Assembly: GCA_035236585.1 (NCBI GenBank)
Contig: CP141136.1
Location: 25,893,426-25,957,425 of the forward strand
DNA length: 64,000 bases
Direction of reading: 5' to 3'
Source of the DNA: Warburgia ugandensis
Taxonomy: Eukaryota; Streptophyta; Magnoliopsida; Canellales; Canellaceae
Below the pieces are notes generated by a model. It saw only the letters and a program-made list of their open reading frames with translations. It did no database searches and had not been told where the DNA came from. Shown here one piece after another: positions 24,886 through 36,352 of the stretch; position 1 is the stretch's first letter; the number at the start of each line of letters is the position of its first letter. Position numbers and translations under genes: made by a program.

Positions 24886-25541
24886 AGGACAAGTATGCAC
24901 TCTTATAAGCCTCTCTTCCACCATTGTTGTCTATTCCTTGTGCTTTACTTAGTTTGCTTCCATAAACTCATCATGTTGGATTTGTGCGGGAAATGCAGAA
25001 TTTTCAAAATTCATTAAACATGACATTTGTGTATAATTTTCTCATTTTGAGGTCATTCCACATATAGTGAAGCCTGCAATAGAAGAATGGTTCAAGCGGC
25101 TACTAGTACATGTTTTAGCTGTTTATTTGTAAGCCTCATCATGGGTGAACATAGCTATGTACGCCTAAAACCATTTATTGCCAATGTATTACGTGCCAAC
25201 CATGAATATGCTGCAATATAACTTATTGCGCTTAATTATCAGGTCGATATTAGGTATCATTTAGCAATTTAATTTCAACCATTCATTTCTAGGAAATTAA
25301 TTGGATAAAGATTATCATGGGCCATCGTAGATCTTAATTATTTGTAGGGTCTTAATTATGAAGTGTCTAATCTTTTAGCCATATCTATAATCAACCACTA
25401 AAATGTATGTCCTTGTAGTTCACTAACTTGAAAAAGCTACTAGATTGTACACCATCCATTTGAAGATCTAAGCTTTTCAAATCTCAATCTCAATTTCGTT
25501 CATTCTTCCATGTTATAATACATGATAAGATGTGCATTCCT
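24886..25541. other. Spacer downstream of receptor-kinase pseudogene 1
   Basis: No gene seen. The last ~170 bases (from about 25371) match the region around 33645-34180 downstream of receptor-kinase pseudogene 2, but without the two SINEs found there, so this copy shows the empty sites. Confidence 0.6.
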
Positions 25542-26171
25542 TTAAGAGTAGTAACTACTTCCACCTCTACTCTGCTTATAGACTCCAGTCCCTAGATGCA
25601 AGTCCTTGATTGCAATCATTTCCATGTGAACATTTTCCATCTTCATTCATTCACTTGGTGATTCTAAGCAATATTGTGACACTCCGGGTTCTTATAAACC
25701 TTATTTCCAAAGTAATAATAATATGTTTTTAAGAAAATAGACGGGATCCCTAAAAACAAAATCTCAAATATCTATAAATTTTGCGCAGTGTTAAAAGAAT
25801 TAATCGGAAATGAAAACCTCGGGGGTCAACCACATTCCACAACTACAACAATAAATAAAACCAAATCTGGATACTCTGAGCATGCTCAATTTAAAACTAT
25901 GATAAATACACAAGCTAAGTAAAGATAATAATAAATCAAGTTAAAAAGCCACCAGGTTCCATCAATGATCACCATAACAACTACACCATGGTATGGGTCC
26001 AATCTATCCAAAATATATATAAACATCCAAGTAAAGTCCCAAATGTCTAATACAAGTCTAAGAGATATATACTAATCTGTCTCCGAATACAAAAAGTAGA
26101 TAGTCCTTAAGTCCTGGCCCAAATCAATGCTACTCCACCAGCTTTCCTTTTTGGCTAGCGCTCTCCAAATT

Positions 26172-26201
26172 TGAGGCATTGCAAAACAAAGCAATGCTTC
26201 A
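26172..26201 (-). other. Hairpin near 3' end of solo LTR 3
   Basis: TGAGGCATTGC and GCAATGCTTCA pair around aaaacaaa (10 of 11 bases complementary, one wobble or mismatch). On the minus strand it follows acacaagcatagcttgc, the same lead-in as in solo LTRs 1 and 2. Confidence 0.75.
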
Positions 26202-26270
26202 GCAAGCTATGCTTGTGTAGGTGATCACACTCAATTAAAGCTTAATAAAATCACATGGTGAATCTCATGA

Positions 26271-26302
<32 letters not shown>

Positions 26303-28344
26303 CAAGGCACGTGAAATAATCGGACGCTCATAATGGAGTAACATATGAAAATCATAAATCTACACAAATAGATATAAGGTCAAATCATGATGGCATGTAA
26401 GGCATGATTAAAATACAAATGTGCATCCATTAAAATAATACGAGTCCATGTCCACAGAATAATATGCATACAATTCATGATAAATAAGACACTATATCAA
26501 AAACAATCCCAAGAGCGTCCCACGATGCTCAATCACTAGTGATGAGTACTCATACCAACTCTGGGTCCTACCTGTGTAGCCTACATCAACCCCTAGAGTC
26601 ACTCACGGCCTAAGCCCGGCTTGCCCTGGTTCACCTCACATATAAATCCACATGAGTATACAGAATAACAGTATGGACTACTATGTTGCAGTGGCAACCC
26701 CACCAAGATTTGAACTATTGCCGCTCCCCGTCAACACCCAAATAGGAGACTTTCTCCGTCCCCATGCGGAGGAACGGACCCGTATGGAGGACTACCTATG
26801 ATACCACCACTTATATACGTGGCCCTGTACTACTCAAGGGCGGTGTCCAATCATCATTGTCACAAAGTCAGAGGGCGGGTGACCAACCCTACAACCCTCC
26901 TATCATAGTACCCACTAGGTGGAAACACCCATCATAAATCATGAAAAGACTCCATAAAATAATCTCAATAAGTACGATCAAAGCCCATGATAAAAACAAT
27001 ACATCACATGTAAAACATGGTCATTCGCAAAAATAGAATGTCATGCTACCAACAAGAAGTAGGGACCTATTTATGTGAACATGAGAAGACATAAAAACAC
27101 AAGCTTCAAAAACTTTAGAGAAGAGGTCATGGTTATTGAAATCACGAAAAAATTTGAATAAAATCACCTACCTCGATAAATGCGGTACCTATCACATCAT
27201 AAGTCATCTATCATTTAGCAATTCAATGAGATTAATTCTTCTAATCTCCTAGATCATCTCATATTCGATGTATACAATCAAGGTTTATGGCCTAATCATC
27301 CATTGATCAGTCTGATCTAAGTTATTTAATGCTATTTAGTGGTTTAAACATTTAAAATGTATTCAGATCTAAATTTTCAAGTCAAATCTAGGTCCACGCT
27401 ATTGAGACGATCGCAACGCTTCTTTCGTATTGCGATTTGGACCTCTGTAGCTTTCTAAATCACATTTCTTGTGAATGAACAGCTCAGAGAGTCCAAAACA
27501 ATTAAAATAATAGATTTAAAATCAAGTTGCACATGATGCGCGTGTGGAGTGCGCGTGAGCTGGCATGCATGCAGTTTGCATGTGCTAGCGTGTCGTTCGC
27601 GTGCGCGTGATGCCACATGCCACCGCGCGTTGCTGCTGCGTGTTGCCTCGCATTGCATGCGACATGCATGTCAATGCGTTTCAGCGTATGCCGCCACTCG
27701 TGTCAGTGTGTGCGCTCACCGCCCGATGTTCCCCGGGTGTGGGCAATGCCAATTGAGCTGCCGTCGCCGGAGATGACGGCAGGACTCCGATCGCCACGGG
27801 CGACTCTCAGGTGTCCAAATGGTGCGATTTTGCACTGTTTCACTCAGTTTTTCTCTTAGATCCTATTTTTAAGCACCCTTTCAACAAATTCTATCCTTAT
27901 ATAGCATTTTCACGTGATTTTCATCACGTCCCTAAAAATCTTCCTCTTACTATTTTTTGAGTTTTTTGGCATCTCTAGCCGTCCAATTACCATGAAAATT
28001 CATGGGTTTGTTCTTTGTGTTACTATGCACAAGATGAACGGTCCAAATCACGATCTGATACTATTTCATAGGTTTATGTTGAAAAGCAATGTAACGCATA
28101 TTATTTCACTGAAAAACAATAATCCACGCCGTTTTCTAGCATTAAAAATAACGGAAACTCAAGGAAAGAAAGGGAAAAATAGTAGAGGATAGCCTACCAT
28201 GGTTAGACTGGCTAGAATGAGGGGCTTCCCTTCACCACGTGCACCTGAAAGGGGAGGTTTCACGTCATTGTCGGCATTTGGCGTCATTGCCATCGTCAAT
28301 GACACGAAACCTGAGAGAAAAAGTTTTGGCTATATGGGAAAATA

Positions 28345-28365
28345 GGGCAGGCTTTTATAGCCTCA
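28345..28365 (-). promoter_or_regulatory. Possible TATA box of solo LTR 3
   Basis: On the minus strand gctataaaagcctgc (TATAAA at 28359-28354) lies about 290 bases from the LTR start. It is followed ~150 bases on by accatg|gtaggc, a donor-like site. Confidence 0.4.
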
Positions 28366-29227
28366 TTCGTGAGTTCCCGCGCCCAGTACGTGGGCCCCAT
28401 GTGTATTTACCATTTTAGCCCCCTTTTTTATTTAAATAAATACCATAATTAAAATAATTAGTCATTCTTCCTCCCGTCTCTGATTTTAGCATTCTTAGTA
28501 GCGTTGAATTTTATTTTTCGAGTACATTCCAATTATTGAGTTTTAACTCGTGATTTAATCTCTAAAATTCTCAATTCTACAATTATCTTAATTTTTGCAA
28601 AATTACACAAATCATGCATTTTCAAAATTTAAAATTAGCAGGTATTACAAATATGCTAGGCCAATGTTAAACACTAAATTCTAGTAATCTTGTATTCTAT
28701 TTCTCATATTGGACAATTGGACTTATCATGGGTAGCTTCAACTGGGATTTGCATCTCCACTACTCGACCAGGCTAAGCCATCTTGGGGAACTGGTCGAGG
28801 TATAGGTCATCTTTAAATATGTCATTGATAAGTCTTTTTTCTGTGAAGGTCTCCGGCAAAAAGACCCTATAGTTGTATATATCACCTTGCGTAGATGCTT
28901 CACAACTCAGCCCAATATTTTGCATTATATAGGTCTTATTTAGAAGGATCGCATATGTTACATTAGGAGAAAAGCATAATATTGTGCTACTTAGGCTTCA
29001 GTATCACTCATAGCTTTAAACAATCTATGTGAAAAATGGATAAAGTTATTTACCCGCGGCAACAAATCCAATGGTTCCTTTTCTCCTTGCTGAGCTGATT
29101 TGGTTTACCAAGTCATTGTAAGTGGCTTCATGAAGTAACCTTGCTTGGCCAAAATCATCAATATGTGCATTCATATCATCAAAATGAATATTGCTCGGTT
29201 TTGGACCACGATGACAATTGGTACTTG

Positions 29228-30437
29228 TAGGGAAGCCAATAGATCGGATACTATCATTTAGTATTCATTCTAATGAATTTTACCAGATCGGATATGAATT
29301 TGGAGTAATTTAGATATTCATATGCCATTTTATATCCATTCCATTTGGTCTGATTCATACAGCGAATTATATGTACCATTTAGTTTCGCTAACTCTTTTG
29401 GAGGATGGAAGACTCAAAATATTTAGTCTTGTAGGATGGATCACACACCATAATGATTTTCTTCACTTCAATCATGCGAGAGAAAGTGTGAAAATTGCAA
29501 GGAGATAGTGCTTATTCATTTACAGAGCAAAGACACAATACCAGTTAACAAATGAAAGCAGGTGAACAACCGAATTTTGTAGACAAAGGAGGCCTATTAG
29601 TCAATCAAGGCCTCATACCATATACTAAAATGTGGAAGTCGCCAAATCCATAAAGTGGTCTATAACAAAGATTGCCCACCATGCTACATACAATTGAGAT
29701 GATTGATTCCTACCCGTCCACCTCATTATATAAATAAGAAATCAAAATTCTTATATTCAGAAGTAAACAAACAAGAAATAGGAAAGTTGCATGCCAATTA
29801 AGAGTATAGGAGGTAATGAATAGCTGGCTCTTTGAATTGGAAAAGAAATTTTTTACAGCTTTTTCTGCCATATGCAAAGGTATACAACCAAAGAGTAAGT
29901 AGGGATCCTTCCATGTCAGTTTCCTTAGAATAGTGTTTTTAGATATTATTTGCTTCTTTTAAAGAAAAATATGAAATCTTCACAATCTATCCAGTGAAGC
30001 CAAAAACAAATGCACTGAACATGCTTTTGTCTTCCGCCTCCTAATAAAGCCACAAAGAAGGAAGAGAAATAACCACATTAGAACTTACAAGGTAGGGAAA
30101 GTAGATGGTAATTGGTAAAGTTAAGTCTTAATATATTTTTTCTATTTTTATAATATGAATAATTAACATGTATTAGTCGACCAAGTTACTCTTTATTAAT
30201 AATATAGTTTAGTAAATATTTTAAGCATATTTTAGTCCTAAAAATGCATACATTTTGGATCGAATATATAATTCACAGATAGTAGCCCTCATTCCGTATC
30301 AACTAAAAAAAAAACACAGCTATTTAAAATCGATTTCGTATCCATTCATTGATATGATTTTCCATTTCATATTCTACTTGTTTAAATCTGTTTGGTTTGG
30401 ATAGCAAACAATCCATTCCAATTGTCAGCCCTAGCTA
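29228..30437. mobile_element. Non-autonomous hAT-like transposon, 1.21 kb
   Basis: An exact 8-bp duplication, ggtacttg, flanks it (29220-29227 and 30438-30445), the length typical of hAT. The ends are related inverted sequences: tagggaagccaat at the left and, on the minus strand, tagggctgacaat a few bases in from the right. AT-rich, with ggat/atcc-type subterminal motifs and no transposase. It splits the kinase domain of receptor-kinase pseudogene 1 just before the catalytic loop; the second pseudogene is uninterrupted here. Confidence 0.75.
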
Positions 30438-32148
30438 GGTACTTGGCTATGGTGATGAAGATAGTCCAATGCAGAAGTGACATCAATAGTGATGTTTATT
30501 CTTTTGATAAAGGTTAATTGCCTCAACTGATATTGCTCAGCTTCATTTTAATGTAACCACTTCTCTAAACTTCCATTGGGAATATACTTGAAGACCAGAG
30601 CTTTGAAATAATTTCCACCGAAATTAACGCTTAAGCAGAAAGGTAAGATCTGAACATGATTACGATGCCGGAAATTTCTTAGAGCTTCACATTCTGCATT
30701 GAAGCTTTTAGAAGCTCCATGTTATTGAAGGTTGTGTACCTTCATGGCAATCGTTTTTTCATTGTTATCTATTGTCTATTTATACACAGAACCATAACTT
30801 CCAGCACCAACTAAATTTTCTAAGGTGAAGCCATTTTTTGCTGTATGGAGCTCTGCATAAGAAATCTTGAGTAGTAGCTCATCCACCAAAGATGTAGAAG
30901 GAAGGCTTCTTTGTTGACTTTCTTCTCCAATAAAACACAACATTGAAAACTGAGATTATGATTAACCATGAAATAGGATTGATTACTGAAATTGTCATCC
31001 GTAGTGAATAAGGCCTTCCATGTTCCTTGTAGGCCTTCCTTGTAGGATTGAGATACTCCCGCAAAGCTTTTTGTTCCTTCATTTAAAATTGCTGTCTCAT
31101 TCTCAAAGATTCCTTCTTTCAGCACTTCACCTTCAAGATTATTTATAAAAAAAAATCTAGATATCGGACCCTAAGAAATTCCTTCAAATATCCAGGATTA
31201 TGTCTAGATATGTTATTGTGTGAAAGATTTAGCTCTCTCATTCTCTTCAAAAAGGTCAATGATGGAGGAATGATGCATTGAAAATTGTTAGGACTCATAT
31301 CAAGATACTCCATTCTGACAAGCATATCCAATAACTCAAGATTTTTAAGGCTGCCAACTTCTGAAGGAATGAATCACCTAAAACAATCATTTGACAAGTA
31401 TAGAAATAAAGTGAGCGAGGAATCTGACCAGATAGTCCATAAGAACCTAGTTTACTAGCCGTTCTATGTCGTAGGGGATGCTTCCCTTCAAAGTATCATC
31501 TGAAAGGAGAAGATAGGTGAGAGGCGAGAGATTAGCTAGCCAAGGTGGGATTCCGCCTCGCAGATTGTTATGCTTAAGGTTCAAGTGACTGGAGGTCATA
31601 AGGAATGATCCCGTCAAGCTCATTGTAGCTTTAATCAATGGACTGGAGTTGGTGGGCGAAAAGTTGCCCGGTATCTCTCCCTGATAAGAATTGTAGCTCA
31701 GATAAAGATTCTGCAACCGACAAAGAGAGACAATGGCTTGGGAGATTTGGTTGGAAGAATTTGTTGTTTCCAAGGCTAAGTTCCCTGAGAAAGGAGATAT
31801 TTACTACGTGGGGAGATGCAGACGAAACAAGCCTTGATCTGCAAGGTTCAATAGGGTGACCCTTTACCAATGCCGACGGCTGCAGGTGACTCCCTTCCAT
31901 TGACAGATATGGAGAGTATCTTTCCATGACTTCAGGGCCCCCTTCGGATCATCAGTTATTTGATGCTTGGACTCAAGCAAAGTGAGTCGGTCGGTTTCAT
32001 TTCCTGTGGCTATGGCTGTTGATTCTACACGCAAGAAGAAGAAATGGAAAAAGTAGATGCAGATAAAATGGATGGAGGAGAGGAGACTGAGACAGCGGAA
32101 AACGGAAAACGGTAACCAACAACAACTGGTAACACTGGGAAGCTCCAT

Positions 32149-32880
32149 GGAGATTCGTGGAGATCAAAGAGAATAGAAGAGAGTTTAGATGATGATTGGA
32201 TGTGGAATATTGCATGGGAAATGAACCTATTTATGGGCAAAAGAACTGAAATTAGGTCCCATCTCTAGTCGTTCAATTCTTGGATCCTTATCCTTGGTAG
32301 TTGGGGCCTACAGCTGACAAGATTGTCAACGATTTCATCCAGCAAACTTGTATCATTAATTTGGCAATCAAAATCTCCGCAATATAGATCCAAAACATTA
32401 ACGCATTCAAGTCGACAGGATGCCTTTGTGGATCTTCTCGATCTATTTTAACACAAAATATTTGCCAAAATAAACAATCAATTTGACATAAATTGCTCTA
32501 AAATATCCGCCAATAAATCAATTTGATATAAATTGGTCAAGGCCAAGTTGCCTGCGAGGGTCATCTCCATCCATTTGATTACTAAAACCACTACCAGGAA
32601 TGATGGTGTTATGCGCGTTGTTCTGAAGTTTCACATGGTTGGGCTCCACTTTCGGTTGATCTAAAACTTTCATCTGATTTTCCTGATCCAATACCTTGTA
32701 TCTCAAACATTACAATGATTTCTAACATCCGATAATTTTTGTCGTTTTGACTGGTTGATTTTGGATTGTTCTTTAAATAATGTTTCCGGCCTTTAATGTC
32801 TCTTAGGGCAATCCTGGCCCTTCTAGTATTGGTTTTGTGGCACTGGTGGGTCTCTTCAGGGATCACTCAAGTCAGAGCTT
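32149..32880. other. Upstream region of receptor-kinase pseudogene 1
   Basis: No gene recognised. The proximal ~150 bases would be the former promoter and leader. The short ORFs on either strand show no known domain. Confidence 0.5.
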
Positions 32881-33345
32881 CTTGTTTTTCCAAGGATTCT
32901 AATGCTGCTAACTATATGGAGTACGGTTTACGATTCAACGTTGGCTGATCGTGCCGTCTAGGCGGACTGTTATCAAGTGGGGTTCTTCTAACGTCATCCA
33001 TTGGATCCAGGGTGGAAGCGAATACCCTTGGCGATTCCATAATGAGATAGTACAAATCAGGAGATGGCTCGGTAACAATCCTGTCACTTTCTCCTTAGTT
33101 AAGCGGCCAGTTAATATGACTGCGGAAGATCTTGCCAAAGATGGTGCTGTTCGCGAGACCATGTACATGTCCGAGACACTGCCTGAATCTACTGCTTAAG
33201 CCTCGTTTTGTTTGTTCTTTGAGCCCTGTCTAAGATCAACTCTTGAATGTTCTTTTGTGTTTCTAATTCTGTTTATGACCCATAGCCTTCTCGGTCATCA
33301 GGTTTGTATTTCTTTCTATTCAATAAAATTTCTCCACTTCAGAGT
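32880..33345 (+). pseudogene. L1-type LINE RNase H (RVT_3-like) 3' fragment
   Basis: Plus-strand reading of 32951-33199 gives VIHWIQGGSEYPWRFHNEIV, QIRRWLGN and AEDLAKDGA, resembling the C-terminal half of the plant-L1 RNase H domain (usual ending ADALAKEG). The segment before it (ADCYQV near 32960) is in another frame. A 3' tail with tttgtatttctttc and aataaaat (33310-33330) fits an L1 3' UTR. Homology is by eye only. Confidence 0.5.
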
Positions 33346-33664
33346 TAGAGAAATCAGAAGAATGACTCAGATCAATCAATAGTGGAGCACCCATGTAAAA
33401 GTGGGCGTGAGTAGGGTAATTGAGCTGGTGGCAAGCCATTAAACCAGCCTATTATATCCACCCACAAAAATGCAAGAAAAAAATCTGATATAGGTTGGCC
33501 TATGGCTGCCCGGGACGCTGAATCTCAAGCCATTGATGAGTGGCACTCACCGAACCTTGGCATTTAGTCTAAGCAGACGACAAGGATGCAGCAGCGAGGG
33601 CACTGGATCTCAAGCCGTCAATGAACTGCCTGAAATTTTAGCTATATCTATAATAAACCACTGA

Positions 33665-33842
33665 GAAGGGGAGCTTTGGTGCAAGGGTAAAAGTTGTTCT
33701 CATGTGATCTTGAGGTCAAGGGTTCAAGGTGTGGAATCAGCCTCTTGAAAAATGCAAGTTAAGGCTACCTACCATAGGCCCTTGTAGTCCGCCCCTTCCC
33801 CGAACCCTGCATAGGTGAGAGCTTCGTGCACATGGGTTGCCC
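33665..33842 (+). mobile_element. Au-type SINE
   Basis: Nearly full length: ggggagctttggtgcaaggg (A-box region), ggttcaaggtg (B-box region), then cagcctcttg to gggttgcc. It is flanked by a 20-bp duplication, tatctataataaaccactga (33645-33664 and 33843-33862). The paralogous sequence near 25380 lacks it. Confidence 0.9.
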
Positions 33843-33970
33843 TATCTATAATAAACCACTGAAATGCATGTACTTATAGTTCACTAATTTGACAAAGCTA
33901 CTACATTATGAAGGTCCGTTGCTTACTTTCCTTTAAGACTAGATTAAAAGTACACCATCCATCTGAAGAT

Positions 33971-34127
33971 AAAAGGGCAGCCCCATTGCACAAAGCTCCC
34001 GCCTATGCGGGGTCTAGGGAAGGGGCGAGCCACAAGGGCCTAAAGTACACAGCCTTACCTGCATTTTGCAAGAGGCTGTTACCATGCCTTGAACCCATGA
34101 CCTCAAGGTCACACGACGACAACTTTT
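33971..34127 (-). mobile_element. Au-type SINE, 5'-truncated
   Basis: Minus-strand SINE from ttgtcgtcgtgtgacc to gggctgccctttta, lacking the tRNA-like start. It is flanked by a 17-bp duplication, accatccatctgaagat (33954-33970 and 34128-34144). The paralogous empty site is near 25445-25470. Confidence 0.9.
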
Positions 34128-35239
34128 ACCATCCATCTGAAGATCTGAGCTTTAAAATCTCAGCCACTATTTAGCTCATTCGTCCCTGTTATAATACCTC
34201 AATAATTACAAAGATAAGATGAACCTTCCTTTAAGATTGGTACCTATGTCACCTTTGCTGATAGATTCCGGTCCCAAGATACAAGTCCTTGAATGCAATC
34301 TTTTCAAACTTTTTCCATCTTTCTTTGCTAGCTTAGTGATTTTGCACGACATATTATTCCAATATTAAACACCAAATTCAACAATTGTGCTTTCTATTCT
34401 CAATTGGCAAATTGCGAGTTGTTATTGTCATATTAAAGCAGCTTCAACTTCTAACAAAAATTGGGGCAGCATATGCAGTGGATCCCTTTATCCTTCCTAA
34501 GCTGATTTAATTTAAAAAGTCATTGCCAGTTGCTCCGTGAAGTAACTTCAATAGGCCAAAATCACCAATATGTGTACTAATATTATCATCAAAATGAATA
34601 TTGATCGATTTTAGATCAAGATGAACAATTGTTACGATAGTCCAACGCAGAAGCAATATCAATAGCCATGTTTATCCTTCCGTAAAGGTCAATTTCCTCT
34701 ATCGATGTTGCGGTGCTTCATTTTGATGTAACCACCTCTCTAAACTCCCATTGGGCATATACTATCAGACTAGAGCTTTGAAATTATTTACATTAAAATC
34801 AATGCATGAAAAAGAAGTAAGATAGAGATTCACATTCAGCATTGAAGCTTTTAGAATCTTCACAGTGCTGAAGTTTGAACACCTTCACTGCAATGGTGTT
34901 TTCATTTTTATCTATTGTCCCTTTGTAAACAGAACCATAGCTTCCATCGCGATCAAATCTTTCAAGGAGAAGCCATTTGTCTAAGAAATCCTAAGCATCG
35001 GAATCCACTCAAGATGTAGAAGGAGGTTTCTTTCTCGATTTTCTTCTCCAATAAAGAAAAATAATGGAAAGAGAGATTATAAATAGAGATAGCTTATAAC
35101 TAATTGCTAAAGTTGCCCCTTCTAGAATATGACCTTCCACGTTTCTTATAGTCTTGGCCAGGACATGCTGCCAATAGTAATGTTGGGATACCTCCAAAAT
35201 GCTTTTGTTTCCTTCAATTAAATTGCACTTAATTAAATT

Positions 35240-35356
35240 GTACAAGGGCCTATAGTAGGCAGGCTTATCTTATATTTTGTAAGAGGCTAATTCCACACTT
35301 TAAATCCGTGACCTCAAGGTCACATGACGACAACTTTTACAGTTGTGCCAAGGCTC
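35240..35356 (-). mobile_element. Au-type SINE fragment in pseudogene 2
   Basis: Minus-strand copy: starts ggggagccttggcacaa near 35356, keeps ttgtcgtcatgtgaccttgag, and stops after the cctactataggcccttgt block. The 3' part is missing. It sits between the last LRR and the membrane segment; pseudogene 1 has no SINE at this place (~31110). Confidence 0.8.
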
Positions 35357-36245
35357 CCCTTCACCCTCAAGATCATTAAACAAAAGATATAGATATTCAA
35401 TCCCAAAGGCATCCATGCAGATATTTGGTTTTGTTTATAAATATCGAGTTCACATAAGCTATGGAGTTGGGTAATACACCTTCAAAGTAATTAGCAGCTA
35501 GAACTAATTGCTCTAACCTAGAGCAATTAACCAGAGAAATGAGAAAAGTCAGGTCATTGCCTTTGCTCCTATTTTCTAGTTGATTTCCTCCACGGCTGAG
35601 ACAAGTGAGACCCTAAAGGTCCCCTAAATTCATAGGCACGGATGCACTGAAGCTATTGCTACCAAAATCAATTTCTACAATTCGTGAAGCATTGGAAAAC
35701 GAAATAGGTTTGGGTCAGGTGAGCCAACTGATATCATGTAGAATATTTCTAAAGTTTGGTAGAGTTTTAAGCCCAGGTTTAGTGGAAGGCTAGTCCGAAA
35801 GACTATAAAGCGAGCCAGGAACCTCACCTAATAGTCCACTAGAAGCTAGTCCGAAAAACTGTAGCCTTACCAGCCGTCCTCTGTCGTAGGGGATGCTTCC
35901 CTTCAAACTAGTACTCCTTAGGCTAAGAGAGGGGAGAGATGAGAAATTACCTAGCCTAGGTGGGATGCCGTCTCCGAGATTGTTACGTCGAAGGTTTAGT
36001 AAAACAAGCATGGAGAGCACATGGAGATCATGAGGTGTGACTGCATCAAGCTCATTGTAGCTTAGATCAATGTACTTGAGCTGCGTGGTAAGGTTGCCCG
36101 GTATATCTCCTTGATAAAATTATAGCTCAGATTAAGATATTGCAACCGAGGACAAGAGACAATATTATGGGTGAACTTGGCCGTAGAATTTGTTGTTTTC
36201 AAGGTTAAGTTCAATGAGAAAGGAGGTTTGTTATGACAAGGTAAA

Positions 36246-36352
36246 AGGCAGTCTGGTGCATGAAGCTCCAGGGTATGCAGAGTTCAGAGAAGAGGTGAAC
36301 TACAAGTATCTACAGTACACAGCTTTATCTTGTATTTTGTAAGAGACTACAA
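36246..36352 (-). mobile_element. Au-type SINE fragment after signal-peptide region
   Basis: Minus strand: tagtctcttacaaaatacaa through ctgtgtactgtaga to the ccagactgcc end (usually gggctgccc). Approximate direct repeats acaag(g)taaaa flank it. Only the 3' half is present, separating the signal peptide of pseudogene 2 from its LRRs. Confidence 0.7.

Larger units (their letters stand above)
25675..28649 (-). mobile_element. Solo LTR 3, chromovirus-type, 2,975 bp
   Basis: Flanked by aatat (25670-25674 and 28650-28654). On the minus strand it starts TGTAATACCTGC and ends CCCGGAGTGTCACA, closely like solo LTR 1 (2,960 bp) in length, termini, GC-rich block and hairpin. It lies in the last exon of receptor-kinase pseudogene 1; the second pseudogene has no insertion at the matching place (~34350). 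It includes an (AT) microsatellite at 26276-26302. Confidence 0.9.
25542..32148 (-). pseudogene. LRR-XII receptor-like kinase pseudogene 1 (EFR/Xa21-like)
   Basis: Intact members are plasma-membrane pattern-recognition kinases of ~1,000 residues. Here the minus strand starts with a signal peptide and LRR N-terminal domain (32148-31864: RLTLLESKHQITDDPKGALK, WKGVTCSRRHW). Decayed LRRs follow (31927-31143), then a juxtamembrane part. The kinase begins near 30820 (ENLVGAGSYGSVYK) and continues with [12 protein letters not shown] (30570) and DVTSALDYLHHH (30470). The catalytic HRD is now HRGPKPSN; DFG remains (DDFGQARL, 29160). A splice donor lies at 29053 after GTIGFVAAG, the conserved intron place of this family. 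The last exon (28916-28720, EASTQGDIYNY) resumes after solo LTR 3 at 25674 and ends at 25542. Stops, frameshifts, lost LRRs and two insertions make it non-functional. Confidence 0.85.

Noticed and set aside
27549-27859. Overlapping Cys/Arg-rich ORFs on both strands
   Set aside because: GC-rich block of solo LTR 3; open frames on both strands reflect composition.
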